Positions 19,904 to 29,434 are shown, counted from the stretch's first letter. The stretch: DNA of 55,894 nucleotides from Betaproteobacteria bacterium (GCA_016868205.1 VGHR01000004.1:1-55894); one strand, 5' to 3'. Numbers and translations: made by a program. The notes: generated by a model not told the origin, from the sequence alone.

Positions 19904-19921
19904 GCTTGGGATAATCCAAGC
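19904..19921. repeat. Short perfect inverted repeat upstream of the ZIP transporter gene
   Basis: GCTTGG-GATAAT-CCAAGC, a 6-bp dyad with an AT-rich centre, lies about 85 nt before the transporter start and 17 nt after the previous stop. It could be an operator or a weak terminator hairpin; it does not match a zinc-regulator box that I recognise. Confidence 0.35.
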
Positions 19922-20004
19922 TTGCGGTTTGTTGTCCGCACCCTCACCGCATGGTCAGCACAGGCCATGGGCCGGGGGCGTTTTTCCCCTGGGACCTCTC
20001 GTTC

Positions 20005-20784
20005 ATGACTCTTCCTGCTATTGTTCTGGCCACCCTGGTTGCGGGTGTGGGCAGTGTGTGGATCGCCGCCTGGCTCAATCGGGGCCTGATGGCCCATCAA
20101 ACCCCGCACATGCTCAGCCTGGCCGCCGGTGCCTTGCTGGCCACCTCCTTCATGCTGCTGCTGCCCGAGGCCTTCGAGTCCGATGCCGAGCCGCATTGGC
20201 TGTTTGCCACGGTGCTGGGCTCCTTGATTTTTTTCTTTCTGCTGGACAAGGCCGAGTTGTGGCACCACGGACATGAGCACCACCACGGCCACGAAGGGCA
20301 CGATCATGGTGGGCACAACCTGGGCTCGGGCGGATGGGCGGTGCTGACGGGTGACAGCCTGCACTGCTTTGCCGACGGTGTGCTCATTGCATCGGCGTTC
20401 GTTGCCGACACGGGGCTTGGCGTGCTCGCCGCGATGGCGGTCTTGTTGCACGAGGTCCCGCACCACATGGGAGATCTGTCGGTGGTCGGGGCCACCACCC
20501 GATCGACTCGATCGGCGCTGATCAAGGTGTCGATGGCCGGCGCCATGACTCTGGTGGGCGGCTTGTTGGGCTATTGGTTGGTCGACAGCCTGCGTGATCT
20601 GTTGCCCTATTTTCTGGTGCTGGCGGCCAGCAGTTTTTTGTATGTCGCGCTGGCCGATCTGATCCCACAGCTGCAGCGGCGGCTGAGTCTGCGCGAGACC
20701 GCGGCCCAGGTTGGTTGGTTGCTGTTCGGGCTCAGCCTGGTCTCTCTGGCGTCCTATGTGGCCCACATGGGTCACGCGCACTGA
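20005..20784 (+). CDS. ZIP-family metal (zinc) transporter
   Basis: A 259-residue membrane protein; start 20005 (MTLPAIVLATLVAG) is preferred because it opens directly with the first membrane helix, and 19951 is an alternative. A cytoplasmic loop is extremely histidine rich (HHGHEHHHGHEGHDHGGH), as in ZIP importers. Helix IV carries GDSLHCFADGVLIASAF and helix V LLHEVPHHMGDLSVVG, the paired metal-coordinating H/D/E residues of the family. About eight membrane segments are visible. It should move Zn2+ or a similar divalent cation into the cytoplasm. Confidence 0.87.
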   Translation: MTLPAIVLATLVAGVGSVWIAAWLNRGLMAHQTPHMLSLAAGALLATSFMLLLPEAFESDAEPHWLFATVLGSLIFFFLLDKAELWHHGHEHHHGHEGHDHGGHNLGSGGWAVLTGDSLHCFADGVLIASAFVADTGLGVLAAMAVLLHEVPHHMGDLSVVGATTRSTRSALIKVSMAGAMTLVGGLLGYWLVDSLRDLLPYFLVLAASSFLYVALADLIPQLQRRLSLRETAAQVGWLLFGLSLVSLASYVAHMGHAH

Positions 20785-21001
20785 AGGGGCGCTGCCGGGC
20801 CGGTGATTGGCCGTGCGGTCTCGATGAGGCCCTTGCCCGGGATTTGGTCCGACACGAGGGATCGAAGCGCGCCGCCAGGCCCCGCCTCGGGTCACGCGCA
20901 CCATCGTTGTCCGCGGTGCCGAGCCCTGGCTTTCCAATCCAAGCGATGCGTGTTGCAGTGCTTGCGCCTTTCTTCCGCCTTACCCTCGAAGGGATGCAAC
21001 C

Positions 21002-21631
21002 ATGAAACACACCCCACAGCACTATGTGGCCTGGACGCTGGCCGGCCTGGTTTTCGTCTTGGCCGCTGCGCCGGCGCGGTCTCAGTCCGATGGCAACGGC
21101 TCAGACTGGACGCAGATGCAGTCGCAGCCCTGGAAGCCCGGCTCAAGCGTCAGCGTCTATGACCGCAATTTTCTGGTCCGCGCGGCGGCCGATGAATTGT
21201 TTGAACTGGAGATGAGTCGCCTGGCTGTCGAAAAGGCCTCGGCTGCGGATTTGAAGGCCCATGCCGTCAAGTTGGTAGGCCAGCACATGGCGGTGCAGCA
21301 GGAGTTGCAGTCGCTGGCTCAGTCCAAGGGGGTGGATCTGCCCAAGCGTCTGGGCGCCTTGCGTTAACGCGAGCTTTACAGTCTGGAGCGCATGTCCGGC
21401 GAGGATTTTGACCGGGCCTACTTCCAGCGCATCGCCACCCGGGCCCATCGTCAGGACATGACGCTGTTCAGGGATGCCATCCGCATGGCCAGCGACGCCG
21501 ATGTTCGTGCCTGGGCCGACAAGATGATGCCCGCACATGAGCAGCATTTGGCCGATGCACGGTCTCTCCCCTCGGTCAGGCGGCTGGCCATCACGCCTGT
21601 GGATCCAAACGCCGCCAGCAGCGGGCCGTGA
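21002..21631 (+). pseudogene. DUF4142-family exported protein interrupted by an in-frame TAA
   Basis: The first part (21002-21367) encodes a signal peptide (MKHTPQHYVAWTLAGLVFVLAAAPARS) and the N-terminal half of a DUF4142 domain (YDRNFLVRAAADELFELEMSRLA). After a TAA at 21365-21367 the same frame continues without a gap (RELYSLERMSGEDFDRAYFQRI ... HRQDMTLFRDA) to 21631, which is the second half of the same domain. The flanking residues join smoothly, so a single CAA-to-TAA change (Gln to stop) is the simplest explanation. The second half has its own ATG at 21392 but no clear Shine-Dalgarno or signal peptide. Function of the family is unknown. Confidence 0.8.
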
Positions 21632-21662
21632 GTGGTCGGGCTGGCGGCCGCGGGCGCGGTGC

Positions 21663-22517
21663 TCAGCCGCGCTCAACCGGCCGGGCTGGGTCGCTGCACC
21701 ACTGACTCCAGCTGCCGGCAAACAGGCGGGCGCGACCAAGGCCGGCAATCTCCATAGCCAGCAGGTTGGCGGTGGCGGTCACACCGCTTCCGCATTGATG
21801 CACCACGCTCTGAGGGCTGTGTGAGCCGAGCAGGGCCATGAACTCCTGGCGCAGTTGTTCGGCCGGCTTGAAACGCCCCTCGCTGTCCATGTTGAGGGTG
21901 TAGGGGCGGTTGAGGGCGCCCGGTATGTGGCCCGCCACCGGATCGAGGGGCTCGACCTCGCCGCGGTAGCGCGGCTCGGCGCGGGCATCGACGATGGTGT
22001 CCTGTCCGAGCTGACGGGCCACCTGTTCGACGGTGATCAGCTCGGCTCTCGGTGTGCCAGCAACGAAATCGCCCTGGGCCAGGGGGGGCAGACCCGGCCC
22101 GGATTCCAGGCCCCCCTGCCAAGCCCGCAAACCGCCGTCGAGCACGGCCACCGGCTCGTGACCGAGCCATTTGAGCATCCACCACAGCCGCCCGCAAAAA
22201 CTGCTGCCCTGCCGGTCGTAGACCACGACCTGCATGCCCTGATTGACCCCAACGCTGCGCAGCCAAGCCGCAAAGCGATCCGGATGGGGCAGGGGGTGGC
22301 GGCCGCCGCTGACCGGCGCCGGCTGCGCGCCGTCACGCTTGTCGCTCAGGTCGGTGTCGAGGTCGGCGTAGACAGCTGCGGGTAGATGACCCTCGAGATA
22401 CTGCTGGCGGCCGACACTGGCCCGGGTGAGATCGAAGCTGCAATCAAAGATTTTCATAGGTTCGCCTTGCGCGATGAGTGCGCGCAGGGCGTCGGCGGTG
22501 ATCAAGGTGGTGTGCAT
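21663..22517 (-). CDS. sseA: 3-mercaptopyruvate / thiosulfate sulfurtransferase
   Basis: A 284-residue protein of two rhodanese domains. The N-terminal, inactive domain has LEGHLPAAVYADLDTDLS. The C-terminal one carries the active loop CGSGVTA with the persulfide Cys at 242, the loop type of mercaptopyruvate sulfurtransferases. The start at 22517 (MHTTLITADALRALI) is 8 nt after the EamA-family stop, and the upstream in-frame sequence belongs to that gene in another frame. The enzyme transfers sulfane sulfur from 3-mercaptopyruvate or thiosulfate to thiols or cyanide. It is the last gene of a three-gene leftward operon. Confidence 0.87.
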   Translation of the reverse strand: MHTTLITADALRALIAQGEPMKIFDCSFDLTRASVGRQQYLEGHLPAAVYADLDTDLSDKRDGAQPAPVSGGRHPLPHPDRFAAWLRSVGVNQGMQVVVYDRQGSSFCGRLWWMLKWLGHEPVAVLDGGLRAWQGGLESGPGLPPLAQGDFVAGTPRAELITVEQVARQLGQDTIVDARAEPRYRGEVEPLDPVAGHIPGALNRPYTLNMDSEGRFKPAEQLRQEFMALLGSHSPQSVVHQCGSGVTATANLLAMEIAGLGRARLFAGSWSQWCSDPARPVERG

Positions 22518-22525
22518 GTTGAGGC

Positions 22526-23428
22526 TCAAATGTCCTGACTGTTGGAGACGGGCGCATGACGACTGCGCAAGATGGTAGCGCCGATACCACTGACGGTAAT
22601 CAGAAGGATACCGAACCACGCCAGAGGCGAGAGCGCGTCGCCAAAAAGCAGCAGGCTGTAGATCGCTGCAAACACGATGCCGCTGTATTGCAGGTTGGCC
22701 ACCACCAGGGTGGCACCCCGTCGGTAGGCCCGGGTCATGCACCATTGACCCAAGGTAGCCAGGGCGCCCATGGGCAGCAACCACAGACCCTGCGCCCAAT
22801 TGAGGGGCGTGGCCCCGACAAACAGCAGGCTCAGAGCTCCGCAAGCAGCGCAGGCCAGCGAGAAGAAAAGCACGGTGCGCTCCTCCGGTTCGCCCAGGCG
22901 ACCCAGGGTGGTCACCTGCAGATAGGCCAGGGCCGAGATCAAGCCGGACATCAATCCGATGAGGCCGGCAAAGAGCTGGTTTTGCGCCAGCGTGGGTTGC
23001 AGCACCATCACCACGCCGGCAAAGCTGCTGATCACCGCCAGCATCAGTGGCCCCTGGCCCGGCGCGCTGCGGCCGAATAAAACCGTACCGGCGATGACGA
23101 AAACGCCCACCCAGATGCTGCTCATGTAGTTCAGTGTCATCGCCGTGGCCAGAGGCAAGGCGGCGATCGCGTAGTACCAGGCGGTCAGTGAAGTCACGCC
23201 GCTGATACTGCGCCACAGGTGCGCAGCGGGGATTTGCGTGCGCCAGCTTACGCCGCGCCATTTCATGACCGCCCCGATCAGCAGCGTGCTGATCAGGCCG
23301 CGGTAGAAGACCAGCTCGAAGGCGTGAAAGTGCTCACTGGCGAACTTGACGCACACCCCCATGGTCGCAAAGGCCAGCGAGCCCAGCAGCATCCACAGGG
23401 CCCCGCGCGGGCTCGAGGAGTCGGCCAC
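22526..23428 (-). CDS. EamA/DMT-family transporter
   Basis: A 300-residue membrane protein. The GTG at 23428 (VADSSSPRGALWMLLGSLAFA) is chosen because it starts 7 nt after the Rieske gene stop and directly before the first helix; the open frame extends further only inside that gene. Ten membrane segments in two EamA repeats are visible, for example FELVFYRGLISTLLIGAVM, which has the family's FxRxxxA/L signature. The family exports metabolites such as amino acids or nucleotide-sugar-like compounds. The substrate is unknown. The context between a Rieske oxygenase and a sulfurtransferase gives no firm clue. Confidence 0.8.
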   Translation of the reverse strand: MADSSSPRGALWMLLGSLAFATMGVCVKFASEHFHAFELVFYRGLISTLLIGAVMKWRGVSWRTQIPAAHLWRSISGVTSLTAWYYAIAALPLATAMTLNYMSSIWVGVFVIAGTVLFGRSAPGQGPLMLAVISSFAGVVMVLQPTLAQNQLFAGLIGLMSGLISALAYLQVTTLGRLGEPEERTVLFFSLACAACGALSLLFVGATPLNWAQGLWLLPMGALATLGQWCMTRAYRRGATLVVANLQYSGIVFAAIYSLLLFGDALSPLAWFGILLITVSGIGATILRSRHAPVSNSQDI

Positions 23429-23435
23429 GCGGCGC

Positions 23436-24554
23436 TCAGACGCTTTGCGTGGTCTTGGTGGCACCCATCTCGCGGCGGTACCACTCGTGGAAGTGCTGCA
23501 TTCCGTCTTCCATCGGGCTCTGATATGGGCCGAACTCGTCGTCGCCGCGCTGCAGCAGCGCCAATCGGCCGGCGTCCATGCGTCGGGCGATCTCATCGTC
23601 TTCAACGCAGGTTTCCATGTAGGCGGCCTGCTGGGCCTCGATGAATTCGCGTTCGAAGGCGCAGATCTCCTCGGGGTAGTAGAACTCGATCAAATTGAGC
23701 GTCTTGTTGGGTCCCTGGGGATGCAGCGTGCTGATCACCAGGACATGCGGATACCACTCCACCATGATGTGGGGGTAGTAGGTCAGCCAGATCGCGCCAT
23801 AGCGGGGAGGCTCACCGTCGCGGTAGCGCAGCACGACATCGTGCCATTTCTTGTAGACATCGGTGCCGGGCTTGCCCAGTTTGTTGGAGACCCCTACGGT
23901 TTGCACCGAATAGTGCTGACCCATATTCCATCGCAGGTCCTCACAAGTCACGAAGTTGCCCAGCCCGGGGTGGAAGGGGCCGACATGGTAGTCCTCGAGG
24001 TAGACCTCGATGAAGCTCTTCCAGTTGTAGTCACATTCGTGCAGCTGAACCTGTTCGAGCTTGTAGCCGCTGAAGTCCAGATCGGTGCGCGCGATCATGC
24101 CGGCCAATTCGGCGGCAATGTCGCGGCCGGTGTCCTCGAAGATCAAGCCGTTCCACTGCGTGGTTTTGTACTGGTTGAGATTGAGGCAGGGGTCCGTCTG
24201 GAAGTGGGGCGCGCCGATCAGTTCGCCGGCGGTGTTGTAAGTCCAGCGATGCAGGGGGCATACGATCTGGCTGCCCGTGTTGCCCCGCCCCTTGAGCATC
24301 ACCGCTTGCCGGTGACGGCACACATTGGAAATCAGCTCGATGCCTGAGGCGTTGCGAACCAGAACCCGTCCCTCAGCCTCCTGGGGCAGGGCATAAAAGT
24401 CCCCCAGTTCGGGGATGGCCAGCTCATGACCGAGGTAGCGTGGCCCGCGGGAGAAGAGCTTTTGTTGCTCCTTCTCGTAGAGACCGGGGTCAAAGTAGCT
24501 GCTGACCGGCAGCTGGCTGGTGGCTTGTAGTAGTCGCAGGCTCAGGTCGGACAT
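23436..24554 (-). CDS. Rieske [2Fe-2S] aromatic-ring-hydroxylating-type oxygenase alpha subunit
   Basis: A 372-residue protein. The Rieske cluster ligands are C79-R-H81 (NVCRHRQA) and C99-P-L-H102 (VCPLHRWTY). The mononuclear iron histidines are in [12 protein letters not shown] (H190, H195), with an acidic ligand candidate in [10 protein letters not shown] near the C-terminus. The C-terminal catalytic domain is short and contains [20 protein letters not shown]. The family oxygenates aromatic rings or N-methyl and quaternary-amine compounds using a separate reductase. No reductase or ferredoxin gene is adjacent. It is the first gene of a Rieske-EamA-sulfurtransferase operon. Confidence 0.85.
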   Translation of the reverse strand: MSDLSLRLLQATSQLPVSSYFDPGLYEKEQQKLFSRGPRYLGHELAIPELGDFYALPQEAEGRVLVRNASGIELISNVCRHRQAVMLKGRGNTGSQIVCPLHRWTYNTAGELIGAPHFQTDPCLNLNQYKTTQWNGLIFEDTGRDIAAELAGMIARTDLDFSGYKLEQVQLHECDYNWKSFIEVYLEDYHVGPFHPGLGNFVTCEDLRWNMGQHYSVQTVGVSNKLGKPGTDVYKKWHDVVLRYRDGEPPRYGAIWLTYYPHIMVEWYPHVLVISTLHPQGPNKTLNLIEFYYPEEICAFEREFIEAQQAAYMETCVEDDEIARRMDAGRLALLQRGDDEFGPYQSPMEDGMQHFHEWYRREMGATKTTQSV

Positions 24555-24770
24555 GATCGCGATGATGCTCCCGGGCGTTGTTGCAGGAACGGGATGGGCG
24601 GCCCCTCTAGGCTGAGCCGAAATGTCTGGGCCGGAAATTCTACCCCTCGCCCCTGGATCGGTGAACTGCCGGTAGGCCTACATTTCGTGGCCTTATCGGA
24701 CCTGTCTGGATCTCGGGAGCCCGCGACCTCCTCGCTTGGTCCTAGAATAAGCGCGCTCAACCCGCCCCCC

Positions 24771-25016
24771 ATGAAGTCTTCCCCCAGCCCTCGCCTGCCT
24801 TCCGAGCCGGTGGCCCCGAGTTACGAAGCCGCCTTGCAGGAGTTGGAGCAACTGGTCTCGAACCTGGAGACGGGGCAGCTTGCGCTCGACCAGTTGCTGG
24901 GCAGCTACCAGCGCGCGGCCCAGTTGCTCGGTTTCTGTCGCGACCAACTGGCGGCGGTGGAGGGCCAGGTCAAGGTCCTCGAGGGCACTGAACTCAAGCC
25001 GTGGTCGGTTTCCTGA
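24771..25016 (+). CDS. xseB: Exodeoxyribonuclease VII small subunit
   Basis: An 81-residue protein from the ATG at 24771. The conserved core [37 protein letters not shown], followed by [15 protein letters not shown], is the helical hairpin of XseB that wraps around the large subunit XseA to form exonuclease VII. A TAGAAT -10-like element at 24743-24748 precedes it with a short leader. It overlaps no gene but lies 13 nt before ispA; xseB-ispA-dxs is the standard order in beta- and gammaproteobacteria. Confidence 0.92.
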   Translation: MKSSPSPRLPSEPVAPSYEAALQELEQLVSNLETGQLALDQLLGSYQRAAQLLGFCRDQLAAVEGQVKVLEGTELKPWSVS

Positions 25017-25029
25017 TGAGGGCGTTTCC

Positions 25030-25956
25030 GTGAGCGAACAGCCTATCTCGGGACAGGCGATCAGGTCCTTCGATCTCGAATCCTGGATAGCCGACGAACT
25101 GCGGCGCCTGGAGTCCGCGTTGGGTTCGTGGGTGGCTCCCGGAGGTGGGGTGCCGGCTGAGTTGGCCGCCCCCATGCGTTATTCGGTGCTCGATGGCGGC
25201 AAGCGACTGCGCCCCCTGCTGGTGCTCGCCGCAAGCCAAGCCGTTCAGGGTGAGCCCCAGGCTGCCTTGCGCGCCGCCTGTGCGGTTGAGCTGATCCACG
25301 CCTATTCACTGGTCCATGATGACATGCCCTGCATGGACAACGATGTCTTGCGCCGGGGTAAGCCCACGGTGCATGTGCGGTTCGGGCAGGCCAGCGCCTT
25401 GTTGGCGGGCGATGCACTGCAGGCCCTGGCCTTCGAATTACTCACGCCGCAGGATGGCTCGGTGGCTCTGGCCTTGCAGGGACATCTGTGCGGCCTGCTG
25501 GCGCGGGCTGCGGGCGGTCAGGGCATGGCCGGTGGCCAGGCCATCGATCTGGCCAGTGTCGGTCGCTCGCTTGATGCCCGGCAGTTGCATGAAATGCACC
25601 GCCTCAAAACGGGCGCCTTGCTGCAGGCCAGCGTGCTCATGGGCGCTGCTTGTGGACCAGCCGGTGAGTCGGCTAAGCGTGCCCTGGCCGACTACGGCGC
25701 GGCCATCGGGCTGGCTTTCCAGGTGGTTGACGACATTCTGGATGTCACCGCCGACTCGCAGACCCTGGGCAAGACCGCGGGCAAGGACGCCGCGCAGGAC
25801 AAGCCCACCTTCGTATCCCTCATGGGTTTGCACGAATCGCGCAACTACGCCCAGGAATTGCTGTCCCAGGCCCGGGCCAGTCTGCGTCAGAGTGGACTGC
25901 ATCGCACTGACGCCCTTGAAGCCCTGGCCGATAAACTGGTGCACCGTGCCTTTTGA
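25030..25956 (+). CDS. ispA: Farnesyl diphosphate synthase (polyprenyl synthetase)
   Basis: A 308-residue protein. The GTG at 25030 is supported by GAGGG 7 nt upstream; the frame is open further upstream only because it overlaps xseB. Key motifs are GGKRLRPLL, the first aspartate-rich motif [10 protein letters not shown], and the second DDILD within [13 protein letters not shown] chain-length-determining region with two residues inserted (CM) in the first motif is typical of FPP synthases. It condenses IPP with DMAPP and GPP to farnesyl diphosphate, the precursor for carotenoids, quinones and the bacteriochlorophyll tail. Confidence 0.93.
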   Translation: MSEQPISGQAIRSFDLESWIADELRRLESALGSWVAPGGGVPAELAAPMRYSVLDGGKRLRPLLVLAASQAVQGEPQAALRAACAVELIHAYSLVHDDMPCMDNDVLRRGKPTVHVRFGQASALLAGDALQALAFELLTPQDGSVALALQGHLCGLLARAAGGQGMAGGQAIDLASVGRSLDARQLHEMHRLKTGALLQASVLMGAACGPAGESAKRALADYGAAIGLAFQVVDDILDVTADSQTLGKTAGKDAAQDKPTFVSLMGLHESRNYAQELLSQARASLRQSGLHRTDALEALADKLVHRAF

Positions 25957-25990
25957 CACCGGAAGACCCGGATCCCCCAAGGAGCAGACC

Positions 25991-27880
25991 ATGCCCCCCT
26001 TGCTTGAAACCCTGCAGAGTCCAGCCGATTTACGGCGCCTGTCGCGCGCCGACCTGCCGCGCGTGGCCAGCGAGCTTCGCAGCTATTTGCTCGAGAGCGT
26101 GGCGCGCACCGGTGGGCACCTGAGCTCCAACCTCGGCACGGTGGAGCTGACGGTTGCCCTGCACTATGTGTTCAACACCCCCGAGGACCGACTGGTCTGG
26201 GATGTCGGCCACCAGACCTATCCGCACAAGATCCTGACGGGCCGGCGCGACCGCATGCACACGCTGCGTCAATGGGGGGGTCTTTCGGGTTTTCCACGCC
26301 GTGACGAAAGTCAGTACGACACCTTCGGCACCGCGCATTCTTCGACCTCCATATCGGCGGCCCTGGGCATGGCTGTGGCGGCGCGGCAAAAGGGCGAGGA
26401 TCGGCGCGCGGTGGCCATCATCGGGGACGGGGCCATGAGTGCGGGCATGGCTTTCGAGGCGCTCAACAATGCCGGCGTGGCTGACTGTGATCTGCTGGTC
26501 ATTCTCAACGACAACGACATGAGCATCAGCCCCCCGGTGGGCGCGCTTAACCGCTATCTGGCCCAGCTGATGAGCGGCCGGTTTTATGCGGCGGCCAAGA
26601 ATGTGGGCAAGCAGGTGCTCAAGGCCGCTCCGCCCCTGTTTGAGCTGGCCAAGCGTCTGGAATCGCATGCCAAAGGCATGGTGGTGCCAGCCACCCTCTT
26701 CGAGAATTTTGGCTTCAACTACATCGGTCCGATTGATGGCCATGATCTGGATTCGCTGATCCCGACCCTGGAAAACATCCGGCAACTCAAGGGGCCGCAG
26801 TTCCTGCATGTGGTGACCAAAAAGGGCCAGGGCTACAAGCTGGCTGAGGCCGATCCGATTGCCTACCACGGCCCCGGCAAGTTCGATCCAGCCGTGGGGC
26901 TGACCAAGCCGGCCACTGCGCCCAAGCCGACCTTTACCCAGGTGTTCGGGCGCTGGCTGTGCGACATGGCCGAGCAGGATGTGCGTTTGGTCGGCATCAC
27001 TCCGGCCATGCGCGAGGGATCTGGCATGGTCGAATTCCACCAGCGCTTTCCGGGGCGCTATCACGATGTAGGCATCGCCGAGCAGCATGCGGTGACATTT
27101 GCTGCCGGCCTGGCCTGCGAGGGGCTCAAGCCGGTGGTGGCGATCTACTCCACTTTTTTGCAGCGCGGCTACGACCAGCTGATTCATGATGTCGCCCTGC
27201 AAAAGTTGCCGGTCGTTTTTGCCCTCGATCGCGCGGGGCTGGTGGGCGCCGATGGTGCGACGCATGCCGGGGCCTACGACATCGCATACATACGCTGCAT
27301 CCCTCACATGGCCCTGGCCTGCCCGGCTGACGAAAGCGAATGCCGCAAGCTCCTGACCTGTGCTTTTGAACAAGACCACCCCGTGGCCATACGCTATCCG
27401 CGCGGGGCTGGCGCTGGCGTGGCCACAGAGCCGGGCTTGCAGAGCCTGCCCTACGGCAAGGCAGAGATTCGCCTGCGCGGACGGGGTGTGGCCTTGCTGG
27501 CCTTCGGTACTTTGCTCTATCCGGCCCTGGAAGTCGGTCAGCGCCTGGGGTTGACCGTGGTCAATATGCGTTGGGTCAAGCCGTTGGATGAAGTTCTGCT
27601 GCGCGAGGTGGCCTCGACGCACGAGGCCCTGGTGACCCTGGAGGAGGGCGCCGTCATGGGGGGGGCCGGCAGTGCGGTGAGCGAGGCCTTGGCGCGCCTG
27701 GGCTCGGTGATACCCGTGCTGCACCTGGGACTGCCGGACGAATTTATTGAGCACGGTGATCCAGCGGCACTGCTCGCAGCCCAGGGTCTGGATGCGGCGG
27801 GTATCGAATCGTCGGTGCGGGCGCGCTTTGCCGCGCAACTGGCGGCCGTGGGTAAGCCCGGACTCAAGTCGGTGGCTTGA
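25991..27880 (+). CDS. dxs: 1-deoxy-D-xylulose-5-phosphate synthase
   Basis: A 629-residue protein with an AAGGAG Shine-Dalgarno at optimal spacing before the ATG at 25991. The thiamine-diphosphate transketolase motifs are present: [31 protein letters not shown] with the Mg2+-binding [12 protein letters not shown], the pyrimidine domain with [16 protein letters not shown], and [15 protein letters not shown]. It makes DXP from pyruvate and glyceraldehyde 3-phosphate, the first and flux-controlling step of the MEP pathway. It is the third gene of xseB-ispA-dxs and about 5.6 kb from the photosynthesis genes whose pigments use its products. Confidence 0.95.
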   Translation: MPPLLETLQSPADLRRLSRADLPRVASELRSYLLESVARTGGHLSSNLGTVELTVALHYVFNTPEDRLVWDVGHQTYPHKILTGRRDRMHTLRQWGGLSGFPRRDESQYDTFGTAHSSTSISAALGMAVAARQKGEDRRAVAIIGDGAMSAGMAFEALNNAGVADCDLLVILNDNDMSISPPVGALNRYLAQLMSGRFYAAAKNVGKQVLKAAPPLFELAKRLESHAKGMVVPATLFENFGFNYIGPIDGHDLDSLIPTLENIRQLKGPQFLHVVTKKGQGYKLAEADPIAYHGPGKFDPAVGLTKPATAPKPTFTQVFGRWLCDMAEQDVRLVGITPAMREGSGMVEFHQRFPGRYHDVGIAEQHAVTFAAGLACEGLKPVVAIYSTFLQRGYDQLIHDVALQKLPVVFALDRAGLVGADGATHAGAYDIAYIRCIPHMALACPADESECRKLLTCAFEQDHPVAIRYPRGAGAGVATEPGLQSLPYGKAEIRLRGRGVALLAFGTLLYPALEVGQRLGLTVVNMRWVKPLDEVLLREVASTHEALVTLEEGAVMGGAGSAVSEALARLGSVIPVLHLGLPDEFIEHGDPAALLAAQGLDAAGIESSVRARFAAQLAAVGKPGLKSVA

Positions 27881-27916
27881 GTTTGAGGGGTGGATTGGCT
27901 TGAAAAGAGCAATCGC

Positions 27917-28270
27917 ATGAGGCCCAGCCGCCCCTTCAATCGGCCGGTCTTGGGCCTCCTGCTGAGCTGGCTGGCTCTGTGTTCGGCCCTCTTGGCCCCG
28001 GCCTCGGTGCTGGCCCAGCAGATGAGCGAGGGCAAATGGTCAATCATTTGCTCGGTGGCTGGATCCACCCTTGCGGCTCCTGAGGGTCACGCTGACGGGG
28101 GCGAGGGTCACTGTCCCTTGTGCCTGCTGCCCACGATGGCCTTGCCCGGGGTCTGCGAGCCTGTCAGAGCCCTGGGCGCGAGCCCACCCGCGCCCAGCGA
28201 CGGGGCCGATTTCGGGTCGATGCCGCAAGGCCAGCGGCCGTTCATCCGCGGCCCTCCTGATCGGCCCTGA
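27917..28270 (+). CDS. Small exported Cys/His protein, DUF2946-like
   Basis: A 117-residue protein from the ATG at 27917 (MRPSRPFNRPVLGLLLSWLALC). A Sec signal peptide ends near VLAQQ. The mature part has WSIICSVAG and the compact motif GHCPLCLLP, a Cys/His cluster typical of DUF2946 proteins, which are found next to copper-resistance and YcnI or PCu(A)C genes. The C-terminus is Pro/Gly rich with no predicted structure. A role in periplasmic copper handling is inferred from the two following genes. Confidence 0.65.
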   Translation: MRPSRPFNRPVLGLLLSWLALCSALLAPASVLAQQMSEGKWSIICSVAGSTLAAPEGHADGGEGHCPLCLLPTMALPGVCEPVRALGASPPAPSDGADFGSMPQGQRPFIRGPPDRP

Positions 28271-28276
28271 ACACCT

Positions 28277-28296
28277 CCGGTCGCCTGTGCGGCCGG
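28277..28296 (+). repeat. Hairpin in the gap between the DUF2946 and YcnI-like genes
   Basis: CCGGTCGC-CTGT-GCGGCCGG forms an 8-bp stem with one G-U pair and a four-base loop, directly after the DUF2946 stop. It is not followed by a U-tract. It may be an intercistronic processing or attenuation element. Confidence 0.35.
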
Positions 28297-28360
28297 TCTG
28301 GGGCCCCTGCTGCCGGGGGCGCGTGGGCCTTTGTGCCCGTTCAAATTTTCAGAGATCATC

Positions 28361-28897
28361 ATGAGTGTTTTTTCACGGGTTGTATTGCCCGTTTTTCTGG
28401 CCTTTTCGGGCTCAGCCCAGGCCCACATTACCTTGGAGTACCAGACGGCCCATGCGGGCAGTCGCTACAAGGCCAACTTCAAAGTGCCGCACGGCTGCGG
28501 CGATTCACCTGTACGGGAAATCGTGGTGCAGATTCCGCCGGGCGTGCGTGGCGCCAGGCCGATGCCCAAGCCGGGGTGGACCGTGCGCATCGAGCGAGCG
28601 GCCCTGGCAGAACCCTTCATGGATCATGGCCGCCGGGTCACCGAGGAGGTGGTCCGGGTGAGTTGGGTTGCCCGAACCGAGGCTGATCAGTTGGCGAGTG
28701 ATCATTACGACGAGTTCGCCCTGCAGGCATCGCTGCCCAATCAGCCCGGACCCATGTACTGGTCGGTCAGCCAGGTGTGCGTGCAGGGACGCATCGACTG
28801 GAATGAGCGGCCGCTTCAGGGACAGAGTCTGCGACAGCTCAAGACGCCGGCGGCCCTGTTGGAGATCATCCCGGGCGGTGCTGCCCATGTTCATTGA
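28361..28897 (+). CDS. YcnI-like periplasmic copper-binding protein (DUF1775)
   Basis: A 178-residue protein; the start at 28361 has AGAG 6 nt upstream. The signal peptide ends at AQA, so signal peptidase would expose His22 as the new N-terminus (HITLEYQTA). YcnI proteins bind Cu(II) through such a mature N-terminal His together with a Glu and a conserved Trp; candidates here are the Glu of TLEY and the Trp of YWSVSQV. The sequence HGCGDSPVREIVVQIPPG is the typical start of the domain. It is flanked by DUF2946 and PCu(A)C genes, as in other copper cassettes. Confidence 0.87.
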   Translation: MSVFSRVVLPVFLAFSGSAQAHITLEYQTAHAGSRYKANFKVPHGCGDSPVREIVVQIPPGVRGARPMPKPGWTVRIERAALAEPFMDHGRRVTEEVVRVSWVARTEADQLASDHYDEFALQASLPNQPGPMYWSVSQVCVQGRIDWNERPLQGQSLRQLKTPAALLEIIPGGAAHVH

Positions 28898-28921
28898 CCG
28901 TATCTATCCAGGAGTTCATGC

Positions 28922-29434
28922 ATGAAAACATTTTTTGGGCGGACCGCCCTGTTGCTTGGGGCCTTTGCCCTGGGTTCGGCCGGGGCCCAGGCCCCGGCGG
29001 TCAAGATTGACGGCCCGTGGGCGCGGGCGACGGTGCCCGGTCAGAAGGGCACGGGTGCTTTCATGACGCTCACCGCTGCCCAGGGCTTGCGCCTGGCCGG
29101 TGTTTCATCGCCAGTGGCCGGCGTGGCCGAAATCCACGAGATGAAAATGGAGGGCGATGTGATGCGTATGCGCGCCCTACCTGCTCTGGAACTGCCCGCC
29201 GGCAAGACCGTGGCTTTGCGACCGGGTGGCTATCACCTCATGTTGATGGACCTCAAGCAGCCCTTGGTCCGCGACACCCAGATCCCGGTGACGCTGCGTT
29301 TTGTCGATGCCCAGGGGCGCAGCAGCGAGCTGCAGTTGAGCGTTCCGGTGTTGCTCAATGCTCCTGGTGCGAGTGTGCAGTCGGGCAGCGGCCACGGCGG
29401 TCCTACCGGCCACGGCAGTCATCGTTCGCATTGA
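28922..29434 (+). CDS. PCu(A)C-type periplasmic copper chaperone
   Basis: A 170-residue protein with an AGGAG Shine-Dalgarno. A signal peptide ends near GAQA. The copper motif H-X10-M-X21-H-X-M is complete: H72 (IHEMKM), M83, H105 and M107 (YHLMLMDLK). PCu(A)C proteins carry Cu(I) to the CuA site of cytochrome oxidase or to other cuproproteins. The C-terminal tail is Gly/His/Ser rich (GHGGPTGHGSHRSH), a possible extra metal-binding extension. It lies 24 nt after the YcnI-like gene and belongs to the same operon. Confidence 0.92.
   Translation: MKTFFGRTALLLGAFALGSAGAQAPAVKIDGPWARATVPGQKGTGAFMTLTAAQGLRLAGVSSPVAGVAEIHEMKMEGDVMRMRALPALELPAGKTVALRPGGYHLMLMDLKQPLVRDTQIPVTLRFVDAQGRSSELQLSVPVLLNAPGASVQSGSGHGGPTGHGSHRSH

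Noticed and set aside
19897-19915. TTGACA and GATAAT near the ZIP transporter gene read as a promoter
   Set aside because: The spacing is only 7 bp, far from the 16-18 bp needed; GATAAT is the loop of a dyad.
20785-21001. Search for a tRNA or small RNA in the gap before the DUF4142 gene
   Set aside because: No cloverleaf or T-loop consensus; no hairpin with a U-tract.
21663-23261. Apparent 532-residue fusion of an N-terminal extension to the sulfurtransferase
   Set aside because: The extension lies inside the EamA-family gene in another frame; the sulfurtransferase has its own start at 22517.
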